The notes under the pieces are model-generated. The model saw only the letters and a list, made by a program, of their open reading frames with translations, made no database searches and was not told the DNA's origin. 14,191 bases of DNA, from positions 1 to 14,191 of the forward strand of contig CALHIW010000076.1 in assembly GCA_938030905.1 (NCBI GenBank). Reading direction: 5' to 3'. The number at the start of each line of letters is the position of its first letter. Position 1 is the stretch's first letter. This stretch comes from Candidatus Methanomethylicia archaeon (GTDB lineage: Archaea; Thermoproteota; Methanomethylicia; CALHIW01). Shown in pieces: positions 7,869 through 14,191 of this stretch. The translations under genes were made by a program, and so were the position numbers.

Positions 7869-8243
7869 AAAATCTTAAGGATAATGCTAAAATTTAAACT
7901 TTTAGCACAGAGAGTATATTTCAAGCATAAATGTATTGCTAAGAATTCAGAGCTTTAGAGCATTCAGTAATCTAAATGCTTCTACATCATTATGTACAGA
8001 TCCACAAACCTAGGTAATTAATTCCTAAAATTTATATTGGAAATATCTTCAAGTAGAAACTGCTCTCAAAATGCTTTATGAAGATATAGAATTAGGCTTT
8101 ATCATAGTAAATATGTTAAATAGAGTAGATTAAGTCTAAATCCCCTAAATCTATTACGAGTTAATAATACCATTTTAAGAGTTATTGTTAAAGCTTATAC
8201 TTAAGGATTTTATTTATAGAGTATGAATGCCAGTAGATAAGAC
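7869..8243. other. Gap between pilin-like cassette and protease
   Basis: Apart from the protease promoter, I see no gene. A short protein-like minus-strand fragment (NDVEAFRLLNALKL, ending in a stop near 7950) is too small to interpret. No strong terminator for the cassette was found. Confidence 0.45.
7889..7899 (-). promoter_or_regulatory. TATA box for the S16 protease gene
   Basis: Minus-strand GTTTAAATTTT, with its TTTAAA core centred 27-28 bp before the ATG at 7868. There is no SD before the ATG, consistent with a leaderless mRNA. It suggests the protease is transcribed separately from the upstream cassette, at least in part. Confidence 0.55.
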
Positions 8244-9143
8244 TTAGCTTAAGTATGAGTATTTAATCGTAAGGGAGCCGGTTTCAACATTACTGCCATT
8301 AGCAATATGGTGGAGGCTATAACCTCCTCTTGAGATTGAGGCTAAACTATTAAAGCCCATATACTTTATACTGTATAGAATATCACTAAATCTCGCTTCC
8401 AATATATGAATACAAACATGATATAGATTATTATTTATCCTGCTTATGGAGATGTTTAGAACTACATTAAATCCAAAATATTTATCCTTTAAATTATTTT
8501 CTGAAAAGTTTCTAAGAAAAATAAGTATTCTATTTGCTAATACCTGTATGGAGGTATTTACTAAAATGTAGGATTTAATAGTGTTGCTTAATTGTTCATT
8601 AAACTTATTAAGAAGTGAAATTAGTGAATACATTCTTGCTGGATGAGTGGCTCCTAAATTAAAAACATGATTAATGGTGAAGTTGCCTCCTACAATTACT
8701 ATTTCTAGCTTTAAATTATAGTTTATCGCACCGGTTAATATATTGGAATGTATATTTAGCGATGAGGTTAAAATAGGATCAAGCTCACCTCCCATATACT
8801 CATTTAAAACCACATCAGTTACATAAACATTAACATGTAAATTCTCTGGAAAATAGCTTTTAACAATATTAATAACATCATTACTCATTTTTATTACTCC
8901 AGGTATTTCATTAATTTCACCTAATGTAAGCTTTAATACAATTTCTCTTTCAATCACCCAAAAAACCTCCTCATTTAATGTAAATAGGGAAATGTAGCAT
9001 TTATCATCAAGAAATCTTAGAAGCCATCCCTCATATACACTATTAACTTCATATTTAACATCATTTATAACATTAACATAGAAGAGAATTGATACTATTA
9101 GGAGGGAAGCTGTACATATAGATACTAAGGCTTTACAATTCAT
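8244..9143 (-). CDS. Single-TM surface protein, last gene of pilin-like cassette
   Basis: A 299-residue protein of unknown family. After a short N-terminus (MNCKAL) comes one hydrophobic helix (about 5-24, VSICTASLLIVSILFYVNV), then a roughly 270-residue domain expected outside the membrane, with several Asn-X-Ser/Thr sequons (NFT, NTS, NFS, NIS, NGS) and only a few Cys. It is by far the largest of four proteins with the same plan, like the large last member (GspK) of bacterial pseudopilin operons; that comparison is structural analogy, not detected homology. I chose ATG 9143, 11 bp inside the preceding gene. The same frame also opens at a TTG at 9155, which directly abuts the only weak SD-like GGTAG and so is less likely. 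The gene is probably translated by coupling with the one before it. Confidence 0.7.
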   Translation of the reverse strand: MNCKALVSICTASLLIVSILFYVNVINDVKYEVNSVYEGWLLRFLDDKCYISLFTLNEEVFWVIEREIVLKLTLGEINEIPGVIKMSNDVINIVKSYFPENLHVNVYVTDVVLNEYMGGELDPILTSSLNIHSNILTGAINYNLKLEIVIVGGNFTINHVFNLGATHPARMYSLISLLNKFNEQLSNTIKSYILVNTSIQVLANRILIFLRNFSENNLKDKYFGFNVVLNISISRINNNLYHVCIHILEARFSDILYSIKYMGFNSLASISRGGYSLHHIANGSNVETGSLTIKYSYLS

Positions 9144-9555
9144 ATCCAACAGCAACTACCAATCTTAATACACCACGAGAAGTAGTGGATAGAGTATAGG
9201 CAGCTCCATAAGTTTTAAATTTAAACCCATAAGTAGCAATAAGCTTATCATTTAAATATAATTCAACTCTACATTTATATTGCTTAGGACATATTGAAGT
9301 AATGCTGTTTAAAACTGTGTTTAATGAATCTATTAAGTTAAGCTCAATAAGCTCAGAAACTCTATGTATGTACCCCTTCGAGTAGGAGATAAGAATTATT
9401 TTACGAGCAACCTCATCTAAAAACTGTTTAAACTCATAACTTCTCAACTCCTCCTGAACTCTACATACATTCTGCATGTTAGCAATCAGTACTAGAATTG
9501 CTAATAGAGCTAATACTACAGCTATTGTTGAATCCCATGAAGATATTGAAGACAA
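9133..9555 (-). CDS. Small single-TM pilin-like protein, third in cassette
   Basis: A 140-residue protein: short polar N-terminus (MSSISSWDST), a hydrophobic helix (about 10-27), then a mixed domain with Cys31, Cys89 and Cys95; the last two could form a disulfide outside the cell. The helix followed directly by a charged amphipathic stretch (RVQEELRSYEFKQFLDEVAR) is the layout of type IV pilin-like proteins. No clear prepilin peptidase site (basic residue, Gly/Ala, helix) is visible. It starts with TTG at 9555, immediately after the TGA of the preceding gene; an excellent SD (AGGTGAT, 9559-9565) supports this, and the next Met is inside the helix. I do not recognise a named family. Confidence 0.75.
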   Translation of the reverse strand: MSSISSWDSTIAVVLALLAILVLIANMQNVCRVQEELRSYEFKQFLDEVARKIILISYSKGYIHRVSELIELNLIDSLNTVLNSITSICPKQYKCRVELYLNDKLIATYGFKFKTYGAAYTLSTTSRGVLRLVVAVGYEL

Positions 9556-9858
9556 TCAATCACCTAAATCAATAAATACAGTCTCTAAACCATTATTTGA
9601 AAATGTAAGCATAGGAACTGTAAAGTTACTATAGGTATCATTCACGAACTCCGTAAGAATAAAGTTATACCTATTGAGGAATGTAGGGAATCTACTGGAG
9701 GAGTATGCTTTTAAAAGCTTATCAAGCATTGTACTACCTGAAATTAATGCTTTAACCTCATTACTTATAATTGCTTTAGCCCCAATATAAATTCCAAGAA
9801 CAACCATAAATAAAATAGCTGTTAATGTTAGGCTTAAAGCATCACCACGAATATCCAT
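9556..9858 (-). CDS. Small pilin-like protein with possible class III signal
   Basis: A 100-residue protein starting MDIRGDALSLTLTAILFMVV. Arg4-Gly5 just before a hydrophobic helix (about 8-28) matches the loose rule for archaeal prepilin peptidase (PibD/FlaK) sites, cleavage after Gly5; this makes it the best pilin candidate of the four. The rest is a small domain of about 70 residues with sequons near 73 (NDT) and 78 (NFT) and no Cys. ATG 9858 overlaps the preceding stop by one base (TAATG) and has SD GAGGT 6 nt upstream (9865-9869). Function is unknown; assembly into a pilus or pseudopilus is inference. Confidence 0.75.
   Translation of the reverse strand: MDIRGDALSLTLTAILFMVVLGIYIGAKAIISNEVKALISGSTMLDKLLKAYSSSRFPTFLNRYNFILTEFVNDTYSNFTVPMLTFSNNGLETVFIDLGD
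9559..9565 (-). promoter_or_regulatory. Shine-Dalgarno site deciding a TTG start
   Basis: Minus-strand AGGTGAT lies 3 nt before the TTG at 9555 (5 nt from its GGTG core) and within the last codons of the preceding gene. It fixes the unusual start codon. Confidence 0.65.
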
Positions 9859-10229
9859 TACGATACCTCATTGAAGGCTATAGCCTCACCATTAAGATAG
9901 ATGATGTAGCTCTTACCACCAGCTAGTACTGTATTGACTACTGGAAATGGATACGAAATGTTTTTAGTACAATTCCTATAACTGATACAAATACTTCCAT
10001 CAGTTATATTGATTAAAAATCCTGGTTCAAGATTAAAAACGGTCTTTAAACCTCCTAGACAATATACATTTAACGCATACCTAGTAAATCTACTAGCTAC
10101 CTCTTTAACCTTTAAGGCATCAATCGAATATGTTGTAAATGTATTTGACATGTAAGTTAATGTAGCAATTAAAGACCCAATGATAATCCATACTATAAGT
10201 TCAAAGCTAAACTCAACTATGCGATTCAT
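9858..10229 (-). CDS. Small single-TM protein, first gene of pilin-like cassette
   Basis: A 123-residue protein: MNRIVEFSFE, then a hydrophobic helix (about 8-27, LIVWIIIGSLIATLTYM), then a domain of about 95 residues with Cys57, Cys81 and Cys87 and sequons at 74 (NIT), 86 (NCT) and 90 (NIS). It has no enzyme motif. The Glu residues at 6 and 10 near the start of the helix recall the conserved Glu of type IV pilins, but there is no clear cleavage site. It heads four overlapping or abutting genes (10229 to 8244) with one likely promoter just upstream, so the products are probably made together. I do not recognise a named family. Confidence 0.75.
   Translation of the reverse strand: MNRIVEFSFELIVWIIIGSLIATLTYMSNTFTTYSIDALKVKEVASRFTRYALNVYCLGGLKTVFNLEPGFLINITDGSICISYRNCTKNISYPFPVVNTVLAGGKSYIIYLNGEAIAFNEVS
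9865..9869 (-). promoter_or_regulatory. Shine-Dalgarno site for second cassette gene
   Basis: Minus-strand GAGGT, 6 nt before ATG 9858, inside the end of the first cassette gene. It supports translation of downstream genes from one polycistronic mRNA. Confidence 0.6.
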
Positions 10230-10250
10230 ATCCTCTAGTAGTTAAGTCTC

Positions 10251-10266
10251 TAAAATAATATTTTAA
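10251..10266 (-). promoter_or_regulatory. Likely promoter of the four-gene cassette
   Basis: A run of A and T (minus-strand AAAATATTATTTTA) is centred about 29 bp before ATG 10229. The mRNA would begin only a few bases before the start codon. A GAGG motif right next to the ATG is too close to act as a normal SD. Confidence 0.4.
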
Positions 10267-10386
10267 GATGAAAAATATATTGGTTTAAATTACTCTACTC
10301 AAAACTGTTTTAGGAAGTATTCAAATACTCTTAGACTGCTTGTAAGTTTCAGGATGGAAAACAGAGGTTAAATACTATCTTCTGAG

Positions 10387-10508
10387 CTAAATAATTTTAT
10401 CTTCAAGTTTAGCTAGAGCCTTAACATCACTACTTAAAATAGCTCTCAATTACTAATACTTAACTCTCTAATAAGCTCTATATAGCTACTATTAGCAGGA
10501 ACATTAAA
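10387..10508 (-). pseudogene. Possible small relic gene
   Basis: On the minus strand one frame reads FNVPANSSYIELIRELSISN to a stop, and a shifted frame continues SSDVKALAKLEDKII to a stop at 10387. The pieces look like one short helical protein that has lost its frame. Small helical proteins of this size include toxin-antitoxin antitoxins, but nothing specific identifies it. Confidence 0.22.
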
Positions 10509-10583
10509 TTAATGATTCCTAAATAGGATAATGTTATTTCATGTGGTAGTTTGGATGGTGGCTTTTTTAGAGTCGTACGTATA

Positions 10584-11264
10584 TTATGAGTGTAGTGTAA
10601 CTTCCAGTATTCTGAATATTCCATGGTTTCCATACCACTCCCTTTTACCATTAATTATCTGAATGCTCTTCCTAAACATTGGGGCATTAGTACAGAATGT
10701 TTCAAATTCTCCACCTTCACCACAAGGATTAATACCATACTTTAAACTTAGATTTTTTATTTCATTAATACATTTATCGTCTATAACTCTACCAAGCCAT
10801 TTCTCGCTAAACCCAAATGCAAAAACACCTGTAATTATGCTTTTAATACCGTTTTTTAACTCATCACTTAATACTTTGATAGGATCTAGCCCCCATAATG
10901 GAGTTATAGATTTCAAACCCAGCTCTTTACATATATTATCAATTCTAGTTTTCTGATAGTTTGAGCTTATAGCCCCAGATATAACTGCTTCAATACCATA
11001 TTTTTTCCAAGCATGTTTTAACGCAAACTTTAAGTCTTTAAGTTCAGATTCCTTAACACCATAAGTAAACCTATGAACCGTAGGTTTACCTATAAGATAT
11101 GCTTGTAGAGGTACCCAGTCAATATTTGGATAGTGAAACATGTAGGATTCGCTAGATAATGGAGATACTACTACGAGACATGATAAATCGAAACCATCCC
11201 TTAATCCAATATATATAGCATATGCTGAATCCTTACCTCCTGAAAATAGAGCTGCACACTTCAT
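10584..11264 (-). CDS. dph6: Diphthine-ammonia ligase (Dph6), ATP pyrophosphatase family
   Basis: A 226-residue cytoplasmic enzyme of the MJ0570/Dph6 family, expected to carry out the last step of diphthamide formation on the translocation factor aEF2: ATP-dependent amidation of diphthine. The PP-loop SGGKDS is at 8-13. Other family signs are SGAISSNYQKTRI (96-108), TPLWGLDP (121-128), GVFAFGF (146-152) and the C-terminal CGEGGEFETF (181-190). The length is normal for the single-domain archaeal form. The frame can be extended 23 residues to a GTG at 11333, but MKCAALFSGGKDS is the standard family start, and a TATA-like CTTATTTA lies about 28 bp before ATG 11264, so I chose that. It shares the minus strand with the pilin-like cassette, but the 354-bp gap and separate promoter argue against an operon. 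Confidence 0.92.
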   Translation of the reverse strand: MKCAALFSGGKDSAYAIYIGLRDGFDLSCLVVVSPLSSESYMFHYPNIDWVPLQAYLIGKPTVHRFTYGVKESELKDLKFALKHAWKKYGIEAVISGAISSNYQKTRIDNICKELGLKSITPLWGLDPIKVLSDELKNGIKSIITGVFAFGFSEKWLGRVIDDKCINEIKNLSLKYGINPCGEGGEFETFCTNAPMFRKSIQIINGKREWYGNHGIFRILEVTLHS

Positions 11265-11451
11265 AACTATTCTTAAACCAATTACCAGTAAATAAGAGTT
11301 ACTATTTATGTTTTTGTATTTATAGCTTCCCACCTAGGAGTTAGAGCATTTATACATTAATTGTATTGTCTATAATACTAACCGCTTAATACGGTATGAG
11401 CCGCAAGCTTTGAATAACATATTTCATACTTAGATTTATAATCATAGTATA
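11265..11451. other. Spacer between dph6 and the insertion element
   Basis: It contains the dph6 promoter and nothing else I can support. Confidence 0.4.
11289..11296 (-). promoter_or_regulatory. TATA-like box for dph6
   Basis: Minus-strand CTTATTTA, centred about 28 bp before ATG 11264, inside the longer frame that opens at the GTG at 11333. It supports the shorter start. Confidence 0.4.
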
Positions 11452-11467
11452 GGTCGTGTTCAGCTAA
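11452..11467 (+). repeat. Left terminal inverted repeat
   Basis: GGTCGTGTTCAGCTAA, the inward-facing partner of the repeat at 12097-12112. Confidence 0.55.
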
Positions 11468-11734
11468 GTTTTGGCTGCTTCCTCTTCAGTCTCCTAAGAG
11501 TTGGGGCATGTTATTAGGGAAAGAATAGTCTTTCGAATAGTATTACAGGTGTCTACTTATACTTGTCAGCCTATTACTTAGAAAGATTTCAGCATCTCTA
11601 ACGTATTCACTAAGAGGTGTTAGGCATCCATACGGTTTTGATTTCAGAATATAGGTGGATCATTGGAGGCTTCTTCAATTTAAGGGTAACCTAGGATATC
11701 ATGAAAAGACTACTTTACATTTAGAAGCTGCAGC

Positions 11735-11752
11735 AGTAGATGATGATCTACT
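11735..11752. repeat. 7-bp-stem hairpin inside the element
   Basis: AGTAGAT, loop GATG, ATCTACT. Perfect stem with a 4-nt loop; role unknown. Confidence 0.45.
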
Positions 11753-12096
11753 CTGAGAGGCTTTAGATTAGAAATGGTTTTTACATATTCTATATTGATT
11801 GGACTTCATGATACCTATGAACTGTAGCCAAGGCTATACTTGGACATATAGTGGTAAGCTTAGAAGAGTATAATCCATGGTAGGGTATTGAAGCCGTTGA
11901 GAGCCACTCCAAGATATTTTGTGCTTTCCATGTTGATGTCTTGAAGAAATGCATATAATGATTATCTTAACCTAATAAACTCTACTGCAGCCATATTAGA
12001 TACCACATATCTTTAATAGGGCTTCGATATCCATAAACGATAGAGCGAAATGGTTGAGGTTTCAAAAACTCATTAAGGAGACAGTGCCTCATGTCA

Positions 12097-12112
12097 TTAA
12101 CTAAACACGACC
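12097..12112 (-). repeat. Right terminal inverted repeat
   Basis: TTAACTAAACACGACC on the plus strand; its reverse complement differs from the left repeat at two positions, both C-to-T type. Confidence 0.55.
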
Positions 12113-12129
12113 ATAGATACTGAATAAAA

Positions 12130-12137
12130 CTTATATT
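12130..12137 (+). promoter_or_regulatory. Likely TATA box for the uracil-DNA glycosylase gene
   Basis: CTTATATT would place the transcript start near 12160, just before the in-frame GTG 12163 and ATG 12172. It lies outside the insertion element, about 18 bp past its right end. Confidence 0.4.
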
Positions 12138-12171
12138 GAATAATACCACTTATAGTGTAGTTGTGTCTACC

Positions 12172-12798
12172 ATGAGTATTAGATACATAGAAATGGAGAA
12201 GGTAATTAAGGAGATAGTAAATTGCCGTAAATGTGAATTATGGAGGGCTAGAAATAATCCTGTTCCAGGTGAGGGAAGCTTGAATGCTGAGGTAATGTTT
12301 ATTGGTGAGGCCCCAGGATATAATGAAGATATTCAGGGAAGACCGTTTGTAGGAGCAGCTGGAAAACTTCTTGATACATTGATAAGTGAAGTCTTAAACC
12401 TTACAAGAAGTAGTGTATACATAGCTAATGTGTTAAAATGTAGACCACCAGGGAATAGAGATCCTTTTCCAGAAGAAATTGAATTATGTACATCATACTT
12501 AGATAGACAGTTACTTATAATAAGACCTAGAGTAATAGTTACTCTAGGAAGACATTCAACAACATATTTAATGCGGAAAGCAGGAATACAAGTAGGGGAA
12601 ATATCGTCAGTTAGGGGTAAACTCTATAGGGTTAACGTTTTAGGGTTAAATATTAATCTAATACCAACATTTCATCCTGCAGCAGCACTATACAATCCTA
12701 AACTTAAAGGAATACTTGAGGAGGATTTTAGGAGAATAAAGGATGCTCTTCAAGTAAGAAGTGGAAAACAGCTAGGCATTGAAGAATTTCTTAGCTAG
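12172..12798 (+). CDS. udg: Family 4 uracil-DNA glycosylase with iron-sulfur cluster
   Basis: A 208-residue DNA repair enzyme that removes uracil from DNA, important where heat deaminates cytosine. The four cluster Cys are Cys18 and Cys21 (NCRKCELW) and Cys90 and Cys106 (VLKCRPPGNRDP and ELCTSYLDRQ), binding a 4Fe-4S cluster. The uracil-binding motif GEAPGYNEDIQGRPFVGAAG lies at 46-65, VTLGRHST at 123-130, and the second active-site motif FHPAAALYNP at 167-176. All are intact and the length is typical. The frame also opens at TTG 12136 and GTG 12163; the family usually begins a few residues before the first Cys pair, so I chose ATG 12172, with GTG 12163 also compatible with the TATA box. The 3' end overlaps the stop of the convergent M50 gene. 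Confidence 0.95.
   Translation: MSIRYIEMEKVIKEIVNCRKCELWRARNNPVPGEGSLNAEVMFIGEAPGYNEDIQGRPFVGAAGKLLDTLISEVLNLTRSSVYIANVLKCRPPGNRDPFPEEIELCTSYLDRQLLIIRPRVIVTLGRHSTTYLMRKAGIQVGEISSVRGKLYRVNVLGLNINLIPTFHPAAALYNPKLKGILEEDFRRIKDALQVRSGKQLGIEEFLS
12795..12798. other. Shared CTAG: stop codons of two convergent genes
   Basis: The palindrome CTAG gives TAG on the plus strand (12796-12798, end of udg) and TAG on the minus strand (12797-12795, end of the M50 protease gene). There is no spacer in which a terminator could sit, so the transcripts must overlap. Confidence 0.9.
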
Positions 12799-14111
12799 CT
12801 ACCGATATTTAAAATTCTAGGAACAATTATCGGCATTAAAATCATCGCAACTACTATTACTGTAATAAAGTATGCCGCCTTTAATGCAATGGCGCTTCTC
12901 TCTTCAATAGATTTCTTTGAAGATATTTTTCCAAGAATAACTTCAATAGCCTCCTTAACAATTAAGCCTCCATCAAGAGGAACTATAGGTAAAACATTTG
13001 TTAATCCAACCATTAAGTTTAACCAAAAAATCCAGTAAGCAGTATTTAATAGAGACCAGAAAATATTTTGAGGAATAGGAGTACTGTAAAATTCAGGATA
13101 TGGAGGCTGAATTACTGCTAACCCTATAAATGGTAGTCTTAAAAGCTCAAGAAAAGATTCTGGGAGAGTGCTAAATGGATTAGCTAAGGAATATATTATG
13201 CTAATCCATCTATTGGCAACACCTAGAAATGGTCTATCTCTATCACTTTCAATACCTGTATATTTAGATCTCTCATCAAGCGTTGTATTTAAAATCATTT
13301 CAGCTGTACTATTACGAATAAGTAGCTTAACAATATCGTTAGGCTTAAACCTAGACATTAATTGAAGGAAGTCATCCCAACTCTTCACGTAATCATCATT
13401 AACAGCTACAATCACCATACCAGGCCTAATACCAGCATTATATGCTGGTGAATCCTTAAAAACAGTATCTACAGCAACCCCTATAGGAGCAAAACTAACC
13501 ATAGATATTGAGGAGGTAAAAATAAGAAGAAATATTAATGAAGATAATATATTTATTGCTGGTCCTGAAGCATAAACTCTAACTCTACTTAGTCTTGGAG
13601 CTTTCTTTAACTCCTCATCATCAGGCTCAACAAAAGCACCCAGCGGAACAATAAGAAAGAGAATTCCCATAGACTTAATTCTTATATTACCAATTCTTGA
13701 GGCAATTCCATGACTGAATTCATGGAAGAAAACAGAGGAAACAAGCCCTACAATACCATACCATAATGGTATGAAGGGATTAACACCTGGAATACCGATT
13801 AACATTTGAGGTGTTGGAGCAACACTTGCAGGAATCCTAAAACTAGCAATAGCACTAACAATCATAAGCCATAATGCAATAATGAATGATAAAATATAGA
13901 TAGCTATAGAAATATTCATACCTATAATCCATGGAAGTCTATACTTTGATATCCTATCTATTATCTGATTTCCTCTACTTGTTTTTAACATTATGAAAGG
14001 ACCGTAGAGAAATATGTTTTTACATTTACTAAGAAACTTCTTATAGCTAGCAATACTTACCAATATAGTATATACAATTACTAGAGCCAGTATAAGCGTC
14101 TGCAAATCCAT
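12795..14111 (-). CDS. M50 site-2-type intramembrane metalloprotease with PDZ domain
   Basis: A 438-residue membrane zinc protease of the S2P/RseP family, which cuts substrates within the membrane. Hydrophobic segments lie near 4-21, 60-90, 115-135, 147-165, 183-207, 350-380 and 411-432. The zinc motif HEFSH is at 130-134 (His130, Glu131, His134) and the third ligand Asp380 is in NVLPIVPLDGG (372-382). SGPAINILSS (182-191) is the conserved helix following the zinc motif. A PDZ domain occupies about 210-270 (DSPAYNAGIRPGMVIVAVND). All catalytic residues are present. Its partner is unknown; in bacteria the family handles regulated proteolysis of membrane factors, so a regulatory role is inference. 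The ATG at 14111 has no SD. A minus-strand CTTTAATATT (14128-14137) lies about 22 bp upstream, slightly short for a leaderless start; TTTAATAG (14146-14153) would give a leader of about 12 nt. Confidence 0.95.
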   Translation of the reverse strand: MDLQTLILALVIVYTILVSIASYKKFLSKCKNIFLYGPFIMLKTSRGNQIIDRISKYRLPWIIGMNISIAIYILSFIIALWLMIVSAIASFRIPASVAPTPQMLIGIPGVNPFIPLWYGIVGLVSSVFFHEFSHGIASRIGNIRIKSMGILFLIVPLGAFVEPDDEELKKAPRLSRVRVYASGPAINILSSLIFLLIFTSSISMVSFAPIGVAVDTVFKDSPAYNAGIRPGMVIVAVNDDYVKSWDDFLQLMSRFKPNDIVKLLIRNSTAEMILNTTLDERSKYTGIESDRDRPFLGVANRWISIIYSLANPFSTLPESFLELLRLPFIGLAVIQPPYPEFYSTPIPQNIFWSLLNTAYWIFWLNLMVGLTNVLPIVPLDGGLIVKEAIEVILGKISSKKSIEERSAIALKAAYFITVIVVAMILMPIIVPRILNIGS

Positions 14112-14127
14112 TCAGAGATTCACTTGG

Positions 14128-14153
14128 AATATTAAAGAAGCAGGCTATTAAAC
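14128..14153. promoter_or_regulatory. AT-rich promoter region, possibly divergent
   Basis: It contains two TATA-like elements (14128-14137 and 14146-14153) usable for the M50 gene. The first is also about 25 bp before the plus-strand ATG at 14157, so one AT-rich core could serve both directions. Confidence 0.35.
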
Positions 14154-14156
14154 TTT

Positions 14157-14191
14157 ATGGCTAACAGGATAAATAAACAATTTAATTACTG
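14157..14191 (+). CDS. Possible start of a divergent gene, cut by the edge
   Basis: ATG 14157 opens a frame (MANRINKQFNY) to the window end. It lies about 25 bp after a TATA-like element, which fits leaderless genes elsewhere in the window. Only 11 codons are visible, so it may be chance. Confidence 0.2.
   Translation, partial: MANRINKQFNY

Larger units (their letters stand above)
10230..10583. other. Gap with cassette promoter and a small coding relic
   Basis: This 354-bp gap lies between dph6 and the cassette. It contains the cassette promoter and broken minus-strand coding fragments (10387-10508). No RNA gene or clear terminator was seen. Confidence 0.45.
11452..12112. mobile_element. 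Degenerate insertion element, about 660 bp, with terminal inverted repeats
   Basis: GGTCGTGTTCAGCTAA at 11452-11467 and the reverse complement of 12097-12112 (GGTCGTGTTTAGTTAA) match at 14 of 16 positions, facing inward like IS ends. The 661-bp size fits a small IS or a derivative of one. Inside, plus-strand frames contain protein-like pieces broken by many stops (for example TVAKAILGHIVVSLEEYNPW and GIEAVESHSKIFCAFHVDVL, and NDRAKWLRFQKLIKETVPHV before a stop near the right end), as expected for a dead transposase. I see no DDE or HUH motif and do not assign a family. The flanks (ATAGTATA left, ATAGATAC right) share ATAG only as a weak possible target duplication. A hairpin lies at 11735-11752. 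Confidence 0.5.

Noticed and set aside
10531..10660. Plus-strand ATG frame (MLFHVVVWMVAFLESYVYY...) overlapping the 3' end of dph6
   Set aside because: Most of it is antisense to dph6, it has no promoter or SD, and it is short; chance is likely.
10663..10956. Plus-strand 97-codon frame inside dph6
   Set aside because: Antisense to a conserved enzyme; the openness is explained by the codon use of the real gene.
11738..11758. Possible C/D box sRNA (ATGATGA followed by CTGA)
   Set aside because: The spacing between the boxes is too short for a guide, there is no second C'/D pair, and the sequence is better explained as a hairpin in a dead insertion element.
13168..13365. Plus-strand 65-codon frame inside the M50 gene
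   Set aside because: Antisense to the PDZ and linker region, with no promoter or SD and no family signs.
1..14191. tRNA, rRNA or other standard RNA genes
   Set aside because: I found no T-loop (GTTCRA) with matching acceptor stems in the gaps on either strand, and no rRNA-like GC-rich tract.

Overview
The window comes from an AT-rich archaeon, most likely a hyperthermophilic crenarchaeon (Thermoproteota, Desulfurococcales/Ignisphaera-like). The support is a two-ring CDC48/VAT ATPase, a diphthamide-synthesis ligase (Dph6), a DUF354 protein, a family 4 uracil-DNA glycosylase, an archaeal-type secreted Lon-like (S16) protease, Arg codons almost all AGA/AGG with many ATA Ile codons, and TATA-like boxes about 25-28 bp before start codons, as expected for leaderless transcripts. 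The lineage is inferred from gene content, not from a marker tree.

Layout. 1-337 (minus): an open frame leaving the left edge, in DNA of unusual strand composition. 735-1835 (plus): DUF354 GT-B-like protein. 1912-4050 (plus): CDC48/VAT. 4051-4560: no firm gene, protein-like fragments. 4561-5247 (minus): sugar-phosphate nucleotidyltransferase. 5248-5945: no firm gene, two hairpins and a decayed coding region. 5946-7868 (minus): secreted, C-terminally anchored S16 protease. 8244-10229 (minus): a tight four-gene cassette of small single-TM proteins that look like minor pilins/pseudopilins. 10584-11264 (minus): Dph6. 11265-12171: mostly the remains of a small insertion element (11452-12112) with 16-bp terminal inverted repeats. 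12172-12798 (plus): uracil-DNA glycosylase. 12795-14111 (minus): M50 site-2 protease with a PDZ domain. The last two genes converge and share a CTAG for both stop codons.

How the genes fit together. Apart from housekeeping functions (CDC48, Dph6, UDG), the content leans to the cell envelope: a GT-B-like protein and a nucleotidyltransferase (possibly glycan synthesis), a membrane-anchored outward-facing protease, a set of pilin-like proteins, and an intramembrane protease. The most interesting unit is the four-gene pilin-like cassette, which has no assembly ATPase or platform protein beside it here and is followed on the same strand by the surface protease. Whether the two work together is inference.

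About 23% of the window is intergenic, high for an archaeon, and these gaps hold several protein-like fragments broken by stops and frameshifts. This suggests a locus with ongoing gene decay and past insertion activity.
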